From a virus, in the IMG/VR virus record IMGVR_UViG_3300050019_000233, positions 1-28,879 of that record: DNA of 28,879 nucleotides. One strand, written 5' to 3'. The position numbers and the translations under genes were made by a program. Below are positions 6,660 through 14,322 of the stretch, piece after piece; position 1 is the first letter of the stretch; each line of letters starts with the position of its first letter. Below the pieces are notes generated by a model, which was given only the letters and a program-made list of their open reading frames with translations, had not been told where the DNA came from and made no database searches.

Positions 6660-7715
6660 TCAATCTTCCCAGACAAAGCTCATTGCCAAATCCACGATCT
6701 CACTATGTGACAACTCTTCTGGAAGACCTACTAGAGGACGCTCTCTTACGAATCTCTCTAAAAGTTTCTTCGGGTCTTCCACAAACTCTCCAGAGCTTCC
6801 TTCAACCGGCTTCCTTTTCTCACTGTAAGTCAACTTCGCCTCTCCCAGTTCCGACAGTGGGTGAGCGTAGAATTGTTCTGTTTCTTCTATCGAAGAGATC
6901 TGGACCCAATACCGGTGCTCTTCTGTCGGCTTTGCTGTCTCTAAAAAGTCCTTGAATGAAAGCGTCCTGTACTCTGGAAATGCCGTCATCGGAATGAAAT
7001 CAACAGACAGCGTGTCTGTGTCGAAAATAGCCACCTGCTTAGGCTGGTTAGCCTCGCCAAAGTCCTGTTGGAACGGGGATCCGATAAACCACGACTTACC
7101 TTTTATGAGGCACTGGTGGACGTGAACATGTCCAAGAAAAGATGCGTCGAACAGGTCGAGTGTCACAAGACTGATTCCATCGCTGCAAGACTCTCCAGAA
7201 GCGTATCGCGCTCCTTTCACATCTCCATGCGCGAACAGCACAAGTTTTGAGCTAGGATCATTTTTTCTAAGCGCGGCGGCCATGTCGGTTAGACGAGCAT
7301 TAAGCGCGGCGTAGTCTTCGACAAAAGACGCATAAACGAACGCGCACTTTCCTCTTTTTACGGTTCCGCTTCCAACATGCGAGAAGTACGGCTTAAATAG
7401 TCCGTCGGCAGAGATTCGTCCGTCCTTCAAAAGCTGCTCGTGGTTACCGGTCAACTTAATGAATCCTGGGCACTTCTTTGTCAGAGTTGACAATCCATCT
7501 GTGACCACGTCCAATGTGGCCCTATAGATGAACGTGCGGTCATCGGTAGTGTCCCCGAGGTCGCACAGATGAGTGCACTCGTGGTCTTCGGCAATCCTTA
7601 ACAGATCATCGTAGCATTTCTTGACTCGATAGCGCTGAAGAGGAAGGCTAGGATCGTGGCGACACCGCTCACTTCCCTCCGTTGCCTGCAGGTCAGTGTA
7701 AAGCAGAAGCTTCAT
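6660..7715 (-). CDS. SbcD/Mre11-like metallophosphoesterase (T4 gp47-like nuclease subunit)
   Basis: Mre11/SbcD proteins pair with an SMC-like ATPase (SbcC, T4 gp46) to process DNA ends for recombination. All metallophosphoesterase motifs are visible in 351 residues: YTDLQ near 6-10 (Gln instead of the usual His), DLGD at 52-55, GNHE at 90-93, AHGD at 162-165 and GHVHVH at 195-200. ATG 7715 is chosen because motif I starts six residues later and because it gives a 4-base ATGA overlap with the dUTPase stop. A longer upstream extension in the same frame would run through dUTPase sequence. No SbcC partner lies in this window. Confidence 0.85.
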   Translation of the reverse strand: MKLLLYTDLQATEGSERCRHDPSLPLQRYRVKKCYDDLLRIAEDHECTHLCDLGDTTDDRTFIYRATLDVVTDGLSTLTKKCPGFIKLTGNHEQLLKDGRISADGLFKPYFSHVGSGTVKRGKCAFVYASFVEDYAALNARLTDMAAALRKNDPSSKLVLFAHGDVKGARYASGESCSDGISLVTLDLFDASFLGHVHVHQCLIKGKSWFIGSPFQQDFGEANQPKQVAIFDTDTLSVDFIPMTAFPEYRTLSFKDFLETAKPTEEHRYWVQISSIEETEQFYAHPLSELGEAKLTYSEKRKPVEGSSGEFVEDPKKLLERFVRERPLVGLPEELSHSEIVDLAMSFVWED

Positions 7716-8191
7716 GAGCCAGAGCTTCCAAAACCGCCTGCGCCACGACTCGTGTTTTCGTCGATTTTTGTTACCTGGCGCATGACGTAGTATGGTCCAT
7801 GCGGATGGATGATGCCCTGCGCGATCTTCATTCCTGCGTCTATTTGTATGACGCCTGGGGTTAACATCGTACAAATCACATGCGGAATTCCCCGGTAGTC
7901 CTGGTCTACAATACCTGCAAAAACAAGCATGCCTTTGCTACCAAGTCCAGACTTGGTACAGATCTCCATGTATGTCCCTTCTGGGAGGGACAACTTGATG
8001 TTGAGCGGGTGTTTTGCAACGCTCCCAGGCGCTAAATGCATATCGTTTGTGGCAAACAGGTCAAAGCCCGCGTCGGTGTCATGCGCTTTGGCAGGAAGCT
8101 TTCCTCCGTCTAAAACCTCACAGTCGATGTAAATTACGCATATGATGCGGCCGACCGCACTTTGAGTGCTGACAATTTGTTCCATAGTCAT
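7712..8191 (-). CDS. dut: dUTPase (dUTP diphosphatase)
   Basis: It hydrolyses dUTP to dUMP and pyrophosphate, keeping uracil out of phage DNA. All five trimeric-dUTPase motifs are present in 159 residues: I AHDTDAGFDLFA (36-47), II KSGLGSKG, III GIVDQDYRG, IV GMKIAQGII and V RGAGGFGSSG at the C terminus. It overlaps the upstream 80-aa gene and the downstream SbcD-like gene by 4 bases each, so the three are translationally coupled. Confidence 0.95.
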   Translation of the reverse strand: MTMEQIVSTQSAVGRIICVIYIDCEVLDGGKLPAKAHDTDAGFDLFATNDMHLAPGSVAKHPLNIKLSLPEGTYMEICTKSGLGSKGMLVFAGIVDQDYRGIPHVICTMLTPGVIQIDAGMKIAQGIIHPHGPYYVMRQVTKIDENTSRGAGGFGSSGS

Positions 8192-8430
8192 CGAGAACCT
8201 TCAAATTGGATTTCAAGGTTTCTGGGGATGAAAACGCGCTGCCGTTCTTTACACAAGTGCAGCGCTCCATCTATTTCATGCGGCATTTTACATACGACCT
8301 CTGGTCTGACCACCGACAGCTTATCGTGGTCGAGATTCCTCCAAACTGTCTTGGAGTTAGACCGTCTCCGTCCAGTGGAATCGGCTGGCTTCGCTACCTC
8401 GTATCCGTAGCTCTGGCGTGCCGATAGCAT
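8188..8430 (-). CDS. Hypothetical protein upstream of dUTPase
   Basis: An 80-residue basic protein with no recognised domain. It ends in an ATGA overlap with the dUTPase start, which supports it being real. Its ATG (8430-8428) and the ATG of the truncated tnpB on the other strand (8429-8431) share the palindrome CATG. This means the TnpB element abuts its very first codon and may have cut off a longer N terminus or its promoter. The promoter of this operon would have to lie inside the TnpB element. Confidence 0.5.
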   Translation of the reverse strand: MLSARQSYGYEVAKPADSTGRRRSNSKTVWRNLDHDKLSVVRPEVVCKMPHEIDGALHLCKERQRVFIPRNLEIQFEGSR

Positions 8431-8971
8431 GTCCTATCGCGCCCACAAAATAAGACTCTACCCGACTCCAGAACAAGAGAGATCGTTCGTGCAATCTTGC
8501 GGAGCGGCCAGATTTGCCTACAACTGGGGCTTGGCTAGGTGGACCGAACTCTACGCAAAAGGAGAGAAAGTCGACAAGTTCAGTCTCCGTCGAGAATTTA
8601 ACGCGTTGAAGAAAACTGAGTTCGCGTGGGCAAGAGAAGTTACCTCGCGCGCCCCGATGAATTCGCTACTCCAGCTAGGTGACGCGTTTACGCGTTTCTC
8701 TAAGAAACAAGCTGGCCGTCCGGTCGTCGCCGACCGTTTCTTTCCATCGTCAAAACGTTGCCATGCTTGCGGAAAAATCAACCATGCGTTGGAATTAGAA
8801 CGAAACTGGACTTGTTCTTGCGGTACGTATCATGATCGTGATTTCAACGCAGCCATGAACCTAAAACTATTTCCTATGTTGGAAACCGCGGCTAGATTGG
8901 CCGTGTCAGCCTGTGGAGACTTGGACGGCCGGTCGACGAAGCAGGAATTTAACCCCTTAATTGGAGGATAA
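8429..8971 (+). CDS. Internally deleted TnpB-like protein, predicted nuclease-dead
   Basis: This 180-residue protein equals residues 1 to about 97 and about 308 to 390 of the full-length TnpB at 17380-18552. It keeps the N terminus (RLYPTPEQ), the zinc finger (CHACG and CSCG) and the RuvC-III HDRD motif. The part carrying the RuvC-I Asp and RuvC-II Glu is missing, so it cannot form the normal nuclease site. The deletion is in frame and the rest has no stops, so the shortened protein may still be made. It may be a recent deletion relic, a competitor of the full-length TnpB, or a guide-RNA-binding regulator. The sequence does not decide which. Its last codons GGA GGA TAA form an SD for the next gene. 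Confidence 0.75.
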   Translation: MSYRAHKIRLYPTPEQERSFVQSCGAARFAYNWGLARWTELYAKGEKVDKFSLRREFNALKKTEFAWAREVTSRAPMNSLLQLGDAFTRFSKKQAGRPVVADRFFPSSKRCHACGKINHALELERNWTCSCGTYHDRDFNAAMNLKLFPMLETAARLAVSACGDLDGRSTKQEFNPLIGG

Positions 8972-8978
8972 AAACTTG
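8858..8978 (+). ncRNA. Putative omega RNA scaffold of TnpB element B
   Basis: These 121 bases match 18439-18559 at 116 positions, while the coding sequence just upstream differs at many third positions. Such extra conservation suggests selection on RNA. GGCCGT and ACGGCC can pair around an inner GTC/GAC stem. In element C the change to ATGGCC keeps pairing as a G-U wobble. The guide would be read from the start of the next gene. Confidence 0.4.
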
Positions 8979-9305
8979 CAGCCTGAACAAGACAAGATCA
9001 TCCAGCTTCTACTCCGTCACCAAAAAAGTGAGACCGGGGAGGAGCGCCAGCTTGAGAGCTTTCTTGACCGCCTGTTGATGAGGATCTACTCATCGGCATC
9101 TTTGACTGTCTACATGCATGACGCAAAGGTTGTTGGAACAACGATCGAGCTAACCTTCAACGAGATACCCGCAGAAATCGTGCCGAAGATCATAGCATTG
9201 ATCGGAGTTCCAGGAGTCGAACCTGTCAGCTACCGTGGAGAAAACCACCATCTCTTCACAGGTTTTCGTTTTACACCTGACAAAAGGTATCTGGAGGAGT
9301 TGTGA
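8976..9305 (+). CDS. Hypothetical protein with start supplied by the TnpB element
   Basis: A 109-residue protein with a charged helical N terminus (EERQLESFLDRLLMRI) and no recognised domain. I chose TTG 8976 because GGAGGA lies seven bases upstream and because codons before it belong to the repeated TnpB tail. A TTG at 8961 is also in frame. The original start was probably replaced when the element inserted. It overlaps the next gene by 4 bases (GTGA), forming a two-gene unit behind the truncated tnpB. Confidence 0.6.
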   Translation: MQPEQDKIIQLLLRHQKSETGEERQLESFLDRLLMRIYSSASLTVYMHDAKVVGTTIELTFNEIPAEIVPKIIALIGVPGVEPVSYRGENHHLFTGFRFTPDKRYLEEL

Positions 9306-9601
9306 GCAAGACAGTAGAGCGCCTAATAGGTTCATTCATCGAACCTGCGTCATCTATCCACCCGTTGGCAGAGATAGTCGAACTTAAGCTTCAGAAGAGC
9401 GCAGAAGTGAGACTATTTCTGTCAAGTCTCCAAGAAGATCCTCCGGTAAGAGGACTGAGAGTCCTCCGAGTGACAGAAAATAGCGCAGAATGCGCCTGTC
9501 CTTTCAGCACTAAGGACCACGAAAGTCCAAGCTATCTTCACTCAGAGGTGAGGTTCCGCGTTAACCTTGCTGATGAGCAATGCTCGATTCTGCCCTTTTG
9601 A
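9302..9601 (+). CDS. Hypothetical protein
   Basis: A 99-residue protein starting at GTG 9302, which overlaps the previous stop by 4 bases and has GGAGGAG just upstream, one of the few good SDs here. The middle is rich in Leu and Val. Two cysteines (CAC) and a histidine (KDHESPSYLHSE) occur near residues 64-80, which could be a small metal site. No family is recognised. The 3' end overlaps the convergent gene at 9561-9809 by 41 bases. Confidence 0.6.
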   Translation: MSKTVERLIGSFIEPASSIHPLAEIVELKLQKSAEVRLFLSSLQEDPPVRGLRVLRVTENSAECACPFSTKDHESPSYLHSEVRFRVNLADEQCSILPF

Positions 9602-9809
9602 GCAGTGGATTGTCCAGTTTAGACGCCGGTTCCAGGTAAGCTAACCGGCCTGATAAGTAGTCCATGATGATCTTGCGCGCGAATAGGTTCACGGACGTTA
9701 TGCCGACAATCGGCACAGACTCAAAGTCTTTGATCAATGTTGCGTCAGAGCTCGTCGGAAGACGAAAAATGTACACGCCTGTTTTATTTTCACGAGGTTT
9801 CTTTGCCAT
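9561..9809 (-). CDS. Hypothetical small basic protein
   Basis: An 82-residue protein beginning MAKKPRENKTG, with a hydrophobic and charged middle (VNLFARKIIMDYLSG) that may form a helix. No domain is recognised. It has its own candidate promoter at 9844-9875 pointing leftward, with a TTGTTTAC box and ATAGTG 17 bases further. It converges on the gene at 9302-9601. Confidence 0.55.
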   Translation of the reverse strand: MAKKPRENKTGVYIFRLPTSSDATLIKDFESVPIVGITSVNLFARKIIMDYLSGRLAYLEPASKLDNPLLKRAESSIAHQQG

Positions 9810-9843
9810 TTGGATTTAGACTAGAACGCATTCTGTATACAGG

Positions 9844-9875
9844 CACTATGAACTGGAATCTTAATTTGTAAACAA
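9844..9875 (-). promoter_or_regulatory. Candidate phage promoter (TTGTTTAC box) for the gene at 9561-9809
   Basis: On the minus strand TTGTTTACA is followed after 17 bases by ATAGTG. The same spacing and a nearly identical second box (ATAGTC) are found at 22121-22152. The site lies in the 70-base divergent gap before the portal gene. A 10-bp palindrome CTGTATACAG (9833-9842) lies next to it. Confidence 0.4.
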
Positions 9876-9879
9876 CAAA

Positions 9880-11694
9880 ATGCCCGCATCAAAATCTATC
9901 GCAGGTGGAGTTCTCAAAGCAATGGGCTTGACCGGTTCTCCGTTGCCCAGCTCTTCTATCGCTCCTAGGATCAAGGATCCATCAACGGATGTTGAAATTC
10001 AACAGTTTGTAAACCTTGGCCAGGTTACAAACTCTGAGATATGGAACTCCTACAATCTGTCAATGGTTCGGCCGACGACCTATACGGCTATGCTCCAGAC
10101 TTGGAGAGAAATGGCCTCATGGGAGCTCGTGGCTGCTGCCCTTGTTCAAGTTGTCGATGAGGCGATTCAAAGAGACGACTCAAAACCAGGAAGCATCTGG
10201 TATGAATGCGAAGACCGAAAGGTTGAAGAAGACCTCAACGGAATGCTTGGCCTTTTGAACGTGGAGGAGATAATCCCGTCTCAGTTCTGGTTCCTGTCAG
10301 CACTTGGAAATGCGTTTGAGAAGCTGGAGTACTCGCGCGGAGACGGTGTGACCGGCCTCAGCTTTGTCGATCCTCAAGAGGTGCGCCGCTATTGGCTTCA
10401 GAAGAATCGCCAATGTATCGGCTTTCGTTGGGACAAGCAGCTTCCGGCTGATAAAGATAACTTCTGGCTTCTCAATCAGGACGAGAAAATCCAGAGGGTC
10501 GACGTCGGGTCAGGAAATTCTTCAACGGAAAAACTCTGGTACCCGTGGGATTTTGTTCATTTTCGAAGGATGTACCGCTACCGTGAGTCAGAGCACGGTG
10601 AGCCGATTTTTGACGAGGCACAGGGAATCTACAGAAAGATGAGAATCGCTCTTGACCAGATGGTTGTGCACCGCGCTCAGGTGCAACCTGACCGGTACGT
10701 TGTGAACGTGGACGTCGGTGAGCAGCCTCCTACCGAGCAGATGAAAACCATGCAGCGCTGGAAACAAGCGTTTCGGTCGAAGATGTCGTTCGGTCAAGGA
10801 AAGTCCGGATCTGGTTCATCTGACCCGACTGACTTTTCAAGTTTCTACAACGCGCTCGGACTTGACTCTGTCTTGTGGGTCGCGCGTCCAAAAGGGTTCA
10901 ACCACGCGATAGAAAAACTGGCGGGTACACCATCTGTCCCTGACATCTACGACGTTGAACTTCTCACCAATCTATTCTTCTCTGTCATAGGAATGCCAAA
11001 AGAGTGGCTTGGCCTAAAGGGAGAAGGAGAGAGCAAGGCGGTGAGCGGAAAAGCTTTGCTTGCCCAGGACATAAGGTTTCTGCGAAAGATCAAGGCTCTG
11101 CGCCGCCCAATTGTCACTGGGTACGAGTGGCTAGGCAATTTCCATGCGATCCTTAAAGGGCATAATGTGTCTCAGTTAACAATTAAGGCGAAGATGTCAG
11201 AGATCGGATCGCTAGACGAACAGATAAGGATGGAGATGCTCAAGTCTCAAGCCGAGACTTTGAACGAGCTTGCCGACGTCATGAAGGCGTACAATCTTCC
11301 GCGCGAAGCATGGGTTGAGGTTATCTTCAAGAAATACATGCATCTGCCAGATGACTTGATCAACACATTCATCACGGCTCTTCCTGACCAGATCCAACAA
11401 GAAGGAACACAAGGAAAATCTGTCACCACGGCAAAAGCTCTCCTTGAGGTCCAAGAAAAACTGGGTGGAAACACCCGTGCTGACTGGCTCATCAAGGAGC
11501 TCAAGGAGCTCTCCCATGGAGAGTTGAAAAAGGCAAAGAAGACACGCGTGATGGTCGAGAGCATCGTCAGAGACGTCAATAAAATAATCAAACCGGGTGA
11601 CTCGATCGTTTCGTCGTTCGGACCCGTCGACAGAGACGGCATCGCAGAAAGCGCTCAAGGGCCTGGATACCGCCGATTTGACTACACAAAATGA
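9880..11694 (+). CDS. Portal protein (T4 gp20-like)
   Basis: The portal is the dodecameric ring at the head vertex through which DNA enters and leaves. The 604-residue length fits. The region near residues 360-420 carries the family-type stretch around LLTNLFFSVIGMPKEWLG, a GEGESKAVSG turn and DIRFLRKIKALRRPI, corresponding to the helix-rich wing and stem region of gp20-type portals. A long charged helical C terminus follows. It is first in a plus-strand virion cluster and overlaps the baseplate gene by 4 bases. There is no SD, only an A-rich leader (ACAACAAA). Confidence 0.85.
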   Translation: MPASKSIAGGVLKAMGLTGSPLPSSSIAPRIKDPSTDVEIQQFVNLGQVTNSEIWNSYNLSMVRPTTYTAMLQTWREMASWELVAAALVQVVDEAIQRDDSKPGSIWYECEDRKVEEDLNGMLGLLNVEEIIPSQFWFLSALGNAFEKLEYSRGDGVTGLSFVDPQEVRRYWLQKNRQCIGFRWDKQLPADKDNFWLLNQDEKIQRVDVGSGNSSTEKLWYPWDFVHFRRMYRYRESEHGEPIFDEAQGIYRKMRIALDQMVVHRAQVQPDRYVVNVDVGEQPPTEQMKTMQRWKQAFRSKMSFGQGKSGSGSSDPTDFSSFYNALGLDSVLWVARPKGFNHAIEKLAGTPSVPDIYDVELLTNLFFSVIGMPKEWLGLKGEGESKAVSGKALLAQDIRFLRKIKALRRPIVTGYEWLGNFHAILKGHNVSQLTIKAKMSEIGSLDEQIRMEMLKSQAETLNELADVMKAYNLPREAWVEVIFKKYMHLPDDLINTFITALPDQIQQEGTQGKSVTTAKALLEVQEKLGGNTRADWLIKELKELSHGELKKAKKTRVMVESIVRDVNKIIKPGDSIVSSFGPVDRDGIAESAQGPGYRRFDYTK

Positions 11695-12425
11695 GCTACG
11701 TTTCTCTAGACGCCTCTCTCAACCTGTCAATAAAGACAGTCTCCACTGGTAAACAGGGAATCGCGTCTGTTCAAGCCACGGTTACCGACTCTCGTCCTTT
11801 CATCCCAACTAAGCTTGTTGGTCTGTCTGTACACTGGGGAGATGGATCAGCTGAGCATGTAATCGACAATCAAGTCTCGCCATACGTTATATCGCTGTCT
11901 CATGCGTACGGACCCGGATCCTACACCATACGCATAAGAGCAAAAAACTACCAGCTTCCTATTTCAGACACGATGGTGAAGACGTTTGACGTTGAAGTCG
12001 CAGGCACGCAGACACAGATTATCAGAGGCACAGATGCTGGAGTCCAGCCAATAATCTATGGGCCGATTCTACCGCGTGAGAGTTATCCTAACACTGACGA
12101 TTGGAAGTGGCACATGAGTCAAGACAGCGTGCTTCTTGAGTCATCCGCTAAACTTCTTCTCACCACGTCGGCAGGAGAGATGCTGATGAATCCTGGATAT
12201 GGAACAAATATCAGACGGATGGTTTTTAATCAATCTGACCCGTCTCTCAGGGACGCGGTGTTACAAGAGATAAGACGTGCATTTTCAGCCTTTGAACCGA
12301 GAGTAAACGTTGTTTCTGTAGACGTACAGGGCTTGAGTTCTAAGGAAGTAGCGGTTAAAATTCAGTTGGTATCCAACCTGGACCAGCGCGATTTTCAAAT
12401 CGCAACCACGATAATAAAAACATGA
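11691..12425 (+). CDS. Baseplate wedge protein: PKD-like domain fused to a gp25/GpW-type domain
   Basis: The gp25 family forms the inner baseplate wedge of contractile tails. The C-terminal part (about 145-244) has the family pattern: LLTTSAGEMLMNPGYGTNI, then SLRDAVLQEIRRAFSAFEP and RVNVVSVDVQ. Usual gp25 proteins are about 130 residues. This one has 244 because residues 1-100 form a PKD-like Ig fold with WGDGS (49-53) and HAYGPGSYTIRIRA (71-84). Such a fold may bind carbohydrate or another baseplate protein. It overlaps both neighbours by 4 bases (ATGA), so it is coupled to the portal and HU-like genes. Confidence 0.82.
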   Translation: MSYVSLDASLNLSIKTVSTGKQGIASVQATVTDSRPFIPTKLVGLSVHWGDGSAEHVIDNQVSPYVISLSHAYGPGSYTIRIRAKNYQLPISDTMVKTFDVEVAGTQTQIIRGTDAGVQPIIYGPILPRESYPNTDDWKWHMSQDSVLLESSAKLLLTTSAGEMLMNPGYGTNIRRMVFNQSDPSLRDAVLQEIRRAFSAFEPRVNVVSVDVQGLSSKEVAVKIQLVSNLDQRDFQIATTIIKT

Positions 12426-12754
12426 ACCAGACCGTTGTCAAGCGAGCCGATTTTATCAGGAACATCGTAAAAAATCGTGGCCTAACATATGCTCAGGCGT
12501 CATCCGCGTTTGATGCTGTCATGCAGACACTTGAAGACGGAATCTGCGCTGGATCAAAGATCCAACTAGGAAAGATCGGGGCTATCGTTCCTGTGAGGTT
12601 GGAGCCTCGTCCTGTTCAAATGCATTTTAAGAGGCAGGGAAACAAGGTCATCCACCAAGAGAGGACTTATTTTCTAGGGTCTAGGATAAAGTTCAAGTTC
12701 AGGCTGTTCAAGGCATTTCTTCAGTCGAAAACTCTCGGGTGGAAACTTGATTAA
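12422..12754 (+). CDS. HU/IHF-like DNA-binding protein
   Basis: The 110-residue sequence follows the HU/IHF layout: an N-terminal helical pair (ADFIRNIVKNRGLTYAQAS and FDAVMQTLEDGI), then a beta segment with KIQLGKIGAIVPV and the arm region (RPVQMHFKRQGNKVI) with many basic residues. The match is weak at single residues but good in order. HU-like proteins bend and compact DNA. In a virion operon it could be packaged with DNA or act in head completion. It starts at an ATGA overlap with the gp25-like gene and has no SD. Confidence 0.55.
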   Translation: MNQTVVKRADFIRNIVKNRGLTYAQASSAFDAVMQTLEDGICAGSKIQLGKIGAIVPVRLEPRPVQMHFKRQGNKVIHQERTYFLGSRIKFKFRLFKAFLQSKTLGWKLD

Positions 12755-12774
12755 CGGTACAAGTAATTAGAAAT

Positions 12775-14319
12775 ATGTCTTCTGGGATCGTACTCATCCA
12801 ACCAATCTCCATTCCGCAGTCGGCCGCAGAAGACTTCGCTGGAGGTGACGTGCGCCACGTTTCATCGATAGCCGACGCAATAACTGGCGATGCGCTGTCT
12901 AAGTCAACGCGCCAACTTGCGTACCGAGACGTCCTTCTGTCAATGAAGGTAAATGAGCTGATTGAGGCCGTCAACAACAAGGACCAGTTTATCAACCTTC
13001 CTACTGTAGCGACGACGCTGCCGGCGGGAGCGGTTCAGGTCCTCACCAATTTTAGGATTCCTCCAGGTTTTGAAGCGCGAGTGCTGAACGCTGTCGTGTC
13101 GTCGGTTCCTGCGTCGTCGATTAAGCTGACGATCGGATACAACAGCAACTTGTTTGGATCGACTGCATTTAGCACAGAGGCGGTTGTGACTCTGTCGGAG
13201 TTTGTATCAGGCACGTCATTCTACGGAACCGGCGAGTTTGTTGTTCAAGTCACAAACGTCAGCTCAAGGACGGCGACGTGCACGGCATCAATCGCGTTAA
13301 CGATGCGCCCAGTTGCAGCACAGTCAGGAGGAATTATTGGACCTGGAGCTGTTGGTCCAAAGGGAGACAAAGGCGATAAAGGAGACAAAGGAGACCAGGG
13401 AAATCCAGGATCTCCAGGTTCTTCCGGTCCTCTTGGCGCATCATGGAGAGGTCCATGGGATGCAGGAAGCAACTTCTCTGCACGTGACATGACCGAGTGG
13501 ATGGGATCATCTTGGTTTGCAAAGGTTCCAAACGTTAACGTTCAGCCTCCAGGTGACCCGTTGACAGGTTCATCTACGTGGGATCTTGTTTCGTCTATTG
13601 GAGCACAAGGAACGGTAGGACCACAGGGATCACGAGGCGATAAGGGCGACCAAGGCAACGCCGGAATGAACGGTTCAAACGGCGGACAGGGCGACCCAGG
13701 CATTGGATTCACAGGAGCTGGAAGTTACCAGAGTGACTTTACGTATGGACCCTATGAAGTCGTGTACTACGACGTAGGCATCAACAGGTTTTCCTATTTT
13801 TCTACAACGAATATAGGCACAAACACTCCTCCACCAACCGATGGTTGGTCACCGTTGTTTGGGCCAATCGTGGGGGCTGCTTATTCTCGCTGTGTCGGCT
13901 CAACGTCCACAATTACTGGATCTGGGTTTTTATCGACTTCAGCCATCGGGCTGTATGGCACGATCCCGAGCGGGTCAAACACTTCTCAGATGCCGTGGAT
14001 AGAGTCGTCCGTAAATGGAGGCCCTCCTGGTTTTGGTTTTAACGGAATTAGCCACATCAGGTCGACAAAACGCGCCATGTTTCGTGGTCTTTTGACGATC
14101 AATCTTCCGACAGTGTCAGACGGTCTCAGCCAAAATTGGACAACCGACGACGTTGATATTCATGTCTCTAACCATGGCACAATCGCGTTGAACGGAAGCG
14201 TCATGCCGGCGGTTGAAGTTGTGTCTCTCGACGGGGCTTCATTCACCGTCACAAACAACTCTTTGCCGCAGTCACAGGTACAAATCACAGTCAGTGGACA
14301 AAAGCTATGGCCTGAATAA
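12775..14319 (+). CDS. Collagen-like tail fibre/appendage protein
   Basis: In the 514-residue protein an N-terminal alpha/beta region (1-185) is followed by Gly-X-Y repeats near 195-220 (GPKGDKGDKGDKGDQG) and again near 280-310. Between and after them are two modules of carbohydrate-binding type with W-x-G-x-W and a spaced aromatic pattern (SWRGPWDAGSNF near 223; GAGSYQSDFTYGPYEVVYY near 320). The C-terminal 150 residues are beta-rich and probably form the receptor-binding tip. Collagen-like segments form triple helices in phage fibres. It closes the portal-baseplate operon and converges, four bases apart, on the paralogous fibre genes. Confidence 0.8.
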   Translation: MSSGIVLIQPISIPQSAAEDFAGGDVRHVSSIADAITGDALSKSTRQLAYRDVLLSMKVNELIEAVNNKDQFINLPTVATTLPAGAVQVLTNFRIPPGFEARVLNAVVSSVPASSIKLTIGYNSNLFGSTAFSTEAVVTLSEFVSGTSFYGTGEFVVQVTNVSSRTATCTASIALTMRPVAAQSGGIIGPGAVGPKGDKGDKGDKGDQGNPGSPGSSGPLGASWRGPWDAGSNFSARDMTEWMGSSWFAKVPNVNVQPPGDPLTGSSTWDLVSSIGAQGTVGPQGSRGDKGDQGNAGMNGSNGGQGDPGIGFTGAGSYQSDFTYGPYEVVYYDVGINRFSYFSTTNIGTNTPPPTDGWSPLFGPIVGAAYSRCVGSTSTITGSGFLSTSAIGLYGTIPSGSNTSQMPWIESSVNGGPPGFGFNGISHIRSTKRAMFRGLLTINLPTVSDGLSQNWTTDDVDIHVSNHGTIALNGSVMPAVEVVSLDGASFTVTNNSLPQSQVQITVSGQKLWPE

Positions 14320-14322
14320 AGG

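Larger units (their letters stand above)
8429..8978 (+). mobile_element. Truncated TnpB element B
   Basis: Similarity to element C (17380-18559) begins a few codons after the ATG and ends exactly after the TTG at 8976-8978. Past this, the flanks differ. No TnpA gene, no terminal inverted repeat and no target duplication are visible. Relative to C it lacks about 630 bases from the middle. Confidence 0.55.

Noticed and set aside
7716-7874. A longer N terminus of the SbcD-like protein by 53 codons.
   Set aside because: The extension lies entirely within the dUTPase gene, is rich in Arg and His, and the metallophosphoesterase motif I starts at the chosen ATG.
8413-8428. A target motif (TAM) for TnpB shared by the left flanks of elements B and C.
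   Set aside because: Bases before the two ATGs (GCCGATAGC and CACACATAA) share no convincing motif, so the left boundaries and TAM cannot be defined from this window.
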